From: Candidatus Thorarchaeota archaeon
GTDB lineage: Archaea > Asgardarchaeota > Thorarchaeia > Thorarchaeales > Thorarchaeaceae
Length of the DNA: 17,440 nt
NCBI GenBank assembly: GCA_016840965.1
Contig: JAEORI010000303.1
Span: 1 to 17,440, forward strand
Reading direction: 5' to 3'
Shown: positions 15,520 through 17,440 of the stretch, one piece after another
Position numbering within the stretch: the first letter of the stretch is position 1
Layout: every line of letters starts with the position of its first letter
Made by a program: the position numbers and the translations under genes
The notes under the pieces: generated by a model
Told to the model about the DNA's origin: nothing
Databases searched by the model: none
Seen by the model: the letters and a program-made list of their open reading frames with translations, nothing else

Positions 15520-17427
15520 ATGAGAAAAGCAAGTGTGATTTTAATCATAATGTTACTACCCCTCTTTTCAGCAAGTGTTGTCACACCTACGATTACGCAG
15601 GTTGATGCATGGGGACACGCGACTCATTTCTTCATTGTTGACAGAGCCGTTGCAGGGATTAGTAACGCGAGCTGGGCGGATGCCTTTGATTACTATCTTC
15701 CTGAGCTGATGAGCGGAAGCATATACCCAGATACAGCTTGGCAAGACTGGGATAATCATTTGTATTATCCGGAAACTGGAGAGCATAATGCCCCAACCGC
15801 TGCAGAGAGATGGTACAATTTCACACGGAACAATTTCACGATTGGCAATTGGGAGGATGGCTTCTTCGCAGCAGGAATTATGGCACACTACTTCAGTGAT
15901 CCATGCATCCCAATACATACTGATGATTCATGGCCAGGCCATTCAGGATATGAATCAGATATCAATCAGAATCTTGACATTCTGACATTAGCAACTCCGT
16001 CTGAGGACTATGTCACTAATGTAAGTCAACTGGTTATCGATTCTGCAACCTACTCACATCAATACTATGATGATGTCTACTTACAATATGTGGATGACAA
16101 CTCTGAGGCAATTGCAACCAATGCAACAATTAAGGAGTTGACAGAAAATTGTCTAAATCTTGCAGTAGATGGCTTACTAGATTTGTTCTATAATGCGACA
16201 CTTGGTCTCAATGCCCCAGATGTCACAATCACATATGAGTACAAAGCAATGCTTGATGTAGGCCATGGGAACGATTACGCAGCTAGTGATTTGGACACAA
16301 TCAACACAACGCTAGCAATCAAGGGTTTCGAGTTGATTCTCCAGAGTACTGCCATCACAACTGAGAGCTTGGCTGGTATTGACTTGTTTATTGCTACTTG
16401 TGCTAGTACCGCTTATTCTGTGGATGAACTGACTGCGATTACCAATTGGGCAGGAAGTGGAAACAAAGCATTGCTCCTCACAGGAAGAGGCGATCATGCT
16501 TCAAGTCCAACGAATACAGCATATCCTGATGCGATCTTAGCATCAATAGGCTCTAACATTAGAAATAATGATGATAATGTCTACATGGAAGGAACTTACA
16601 ATCCTTGGTATAACGACTTAACGGTAATCCCAGCTCCAGCAGATACGGTGAATCTCACAGCATTCGTAAGCACTGTGACTTTCTTCTCACCAAGTAGCCT
16701 TTACTTCCTCGATGATGGTCCAGTGCTTCCTATTATCTATGCAGATGTCACAGGATATCAGACTAATCAGGAACCACCTAGTCCTATAGTCATTTATGAT
16801 AATGTCATGGATGGACAATATGGATATCAAATTCCACTAGCAGCAGCAGAGGAAATTGGAAGCACAAGATTGCTTGTTACTGGAACGACATTCTTCAGTG
16901 ACTTTGATTATGGAAAACCACAATTCGATAATATTCAGTTATTGGAGAACTTTTTGGATTGGTCGGTAGGCAATCGTTCTGAATGGAACATCGCAGATGT
17001 GGATGAAGTGGGACCAAGAATCGGAGCCATCAGCTGGGATCCAGCAGCTCCTGACGATGGCGACAAGGTAAATGTTTCAGCCACAGTTTCAGATCCTAGT
17101 GGAGTAGCTTCAGTGTATCTGAAGTACAATAATGGAACACATGATGTATCATTGCTAATGACTTCAGAGGGTGGTGGAGTATACGTCGGTGAAATCTCTG
17201 ATGTTTCAAGTGGCTCTTTGACATTTATTATCGAAGCAGTTGATACTTCGGATAATGTAGCAACACGAGCATCATTCACAATCACATGGACTACTCCAAC
17301 TACGACGACTACAACACCTACAGGTACCACAACACCACCACCATTAGATTGGGTGCTAGTGATGAGCATGATAGGAGTTGCTATCGTTGTGTTACTAATC
17401 ATTATGATAGTAGTGAAGAAACGATAG
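15520..17427 (+). CDS. Exported membrane-anchored zinc-dependent phospholipase C/P1 nuclease-like protein with GATase1-like and Ig-like domains
   Basis: 635 residues. Signal peptide 1-30, with cleavage after VDA leaving Trp31 as the first mature residue. The zinc domain (31 to about 230) matches Bacillus cereus phospholipase C in order and spacing: Trp31, His36 (THFFIVDRAV), Asp71 (IYPDTAW), His80 (NHLYYPETG), His123-Asp127-His133 (AHYFSDPCIPIH), His141-Glu145 (GHSGYES). These correspond to all nine ligands of the three-zinc site. In the family the enzymes cleave phospholipid head groups or, in the S1/P1 branch, nucleic acids. A GATase1-like/DUF4350-like domain without the elbow Cys follows (240-485: MLDVGHGND, KALLLTGRGDH), then an Ig-like domain (498-590), a Thr/Pro stalk (590-608), a membrane helix (610-632) and KKR. 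The substrate and whether it acts on the cell's own ether lipids are unknown. It is the last of the three related surface genes. Confidence 0.88.
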   Translation: MRKASVILIIMLLPLFSASVVTPTITQVDAWGHATHFFIVDRAVAGISNASWADAFDYYLPELMSGSIYPDTAWQDWDNHLYYPETGEHNAPTAAERWYNFTRNNFTIGNWEDGFFAAGIMAHYFSDPCIPIHTDDSWPGHSGYESDINQNLDILTLATPSEDYVTNVSQLVIDSATYSHQYYDDVYLQYVDDNSEAIATNATIKELTENCLNLAVDGLLDLFYNATLGLNAPDVTITYEYKAMLDVGHGNDYAASDLDTINTTLAIKGFELILQSTAITTESLAGIDLFIATCASTAYSVDELTAITNWAGSGNKALLLTGRGDHASSPTNTAYPDAILASIGSNIRNNDDNVYMEGTYNPWYNDLTVIPAPADTVNLTAFVSTVTFFSPSSLYFLDDGPVLPIIYADVTGYQTNQEPPSPIVIYDNVMDGQYGYQIPLAAAEEIGSTRLLVTGTTFFSDFDYGKPQFDNIQLLENFLDWSVGNRSEWNIADVDEVGPRIGAISWDPAAPDDGDKVNVSATVSDPSGVASVYLKYNNGTHDVSLLMTSEGGGVYVGEISDVSSGSLTFIIEAVDTSDNVATRASFTITWTTPTTTTTTPTGTTTPPPLDWVLVMSMIGVAIVVLLIIMIVVKKR

Positions 17428-17440
17428 TACGAACAATGAC

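Noticed and set aside
17289..17342. ACA/ACC-rich repetitive stretch as a possible repeat element
   Set aside because: It encodes the Thr/Pro stalk of the surface protein; similar low-complexity DNA is found at the stalks of the other anchored proteins.
16935..17402. 155-codon open frame on the minus strand
   Set aside because: It is a shadow of the Ig-like domain, stalk and anchor of the phospholipase-type gene; its Val-rich run is the reverse complement of the Thr/Pro stalk codons.

Overview
The window looks like a piece of an archaeal chromosome, most likely from an Asgard archaeon; my best guess is a Thorarchaeota-type lineage. The evidence is an archaeosine-type tRNA-guanine transglycosylase with a PUA-type tail, an HflX of archaeal pattern, archaeal-style TATA elements with short leaders, and extracellular proteins that end in a Thr/Pro-rich stalk, one membrane helix and a Lys/Arg tail. 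The Thorarchaeota guess rests on recalled protein style, not on a search. GC content is moderate, and TTG starts and TAG stops are both in use. No rRNA, tRNA, CRISPR array or insertion sequence was found, and no gene-free stretch exceeds 200 bases.

Left part (1-5960): a MetF-type methylenetetrahydrofolate reductase runs off the left edge. It overlaps by ATGA the stop of a family 5 solute-binding protein whose two halves are in reversed order (circular permutation). HflX (minus) and tgtA (plus) then diverge from a short shared promoter region. Two reading-frame breaks lie here: metF has no usable start unless one base is added near its 5' end, and tgtA is split by an in-frame TAG from its own C-terminal tRNA-binding part.

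Middle part (5938-10673, minus strand): a compact operon for an AfuA/FutA-type ABC importer, in the order binding protein, fused two-domain permease, ATPase. Gaps are 22 and 10 bases, and a clear Shine-Dalgarno sequence decides the ATPase start.

Right part (10856-17427, plus strand, divergent from the importer): three consecutive genes for large exported, membrane-anchored proteins. Each carries one or two copies of a GATase1-like (DUF4350-like) domain without the catalytic cysteine, and each has the same type of stalk and anchor. The first has two tandem copies of a large module. The second adds a PHP (CehA/McbA-like) metal-dependent hydrolase with its metal ligands intact. The third adds a zinc-dependent phospholipase C/P1 nuclease-type domain with all nine zinc ligands, including a Trp placed to become the mature N-terminus.

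A reasonable but unproven reading is a cell-surface system that binds and hydrolyses phosphate esters or similar substrates, with the neighbouring importer taking up a product. Some AfuA-family relatives bind sugar phosphates or phosphonates, but iron is an equally possible cargo.
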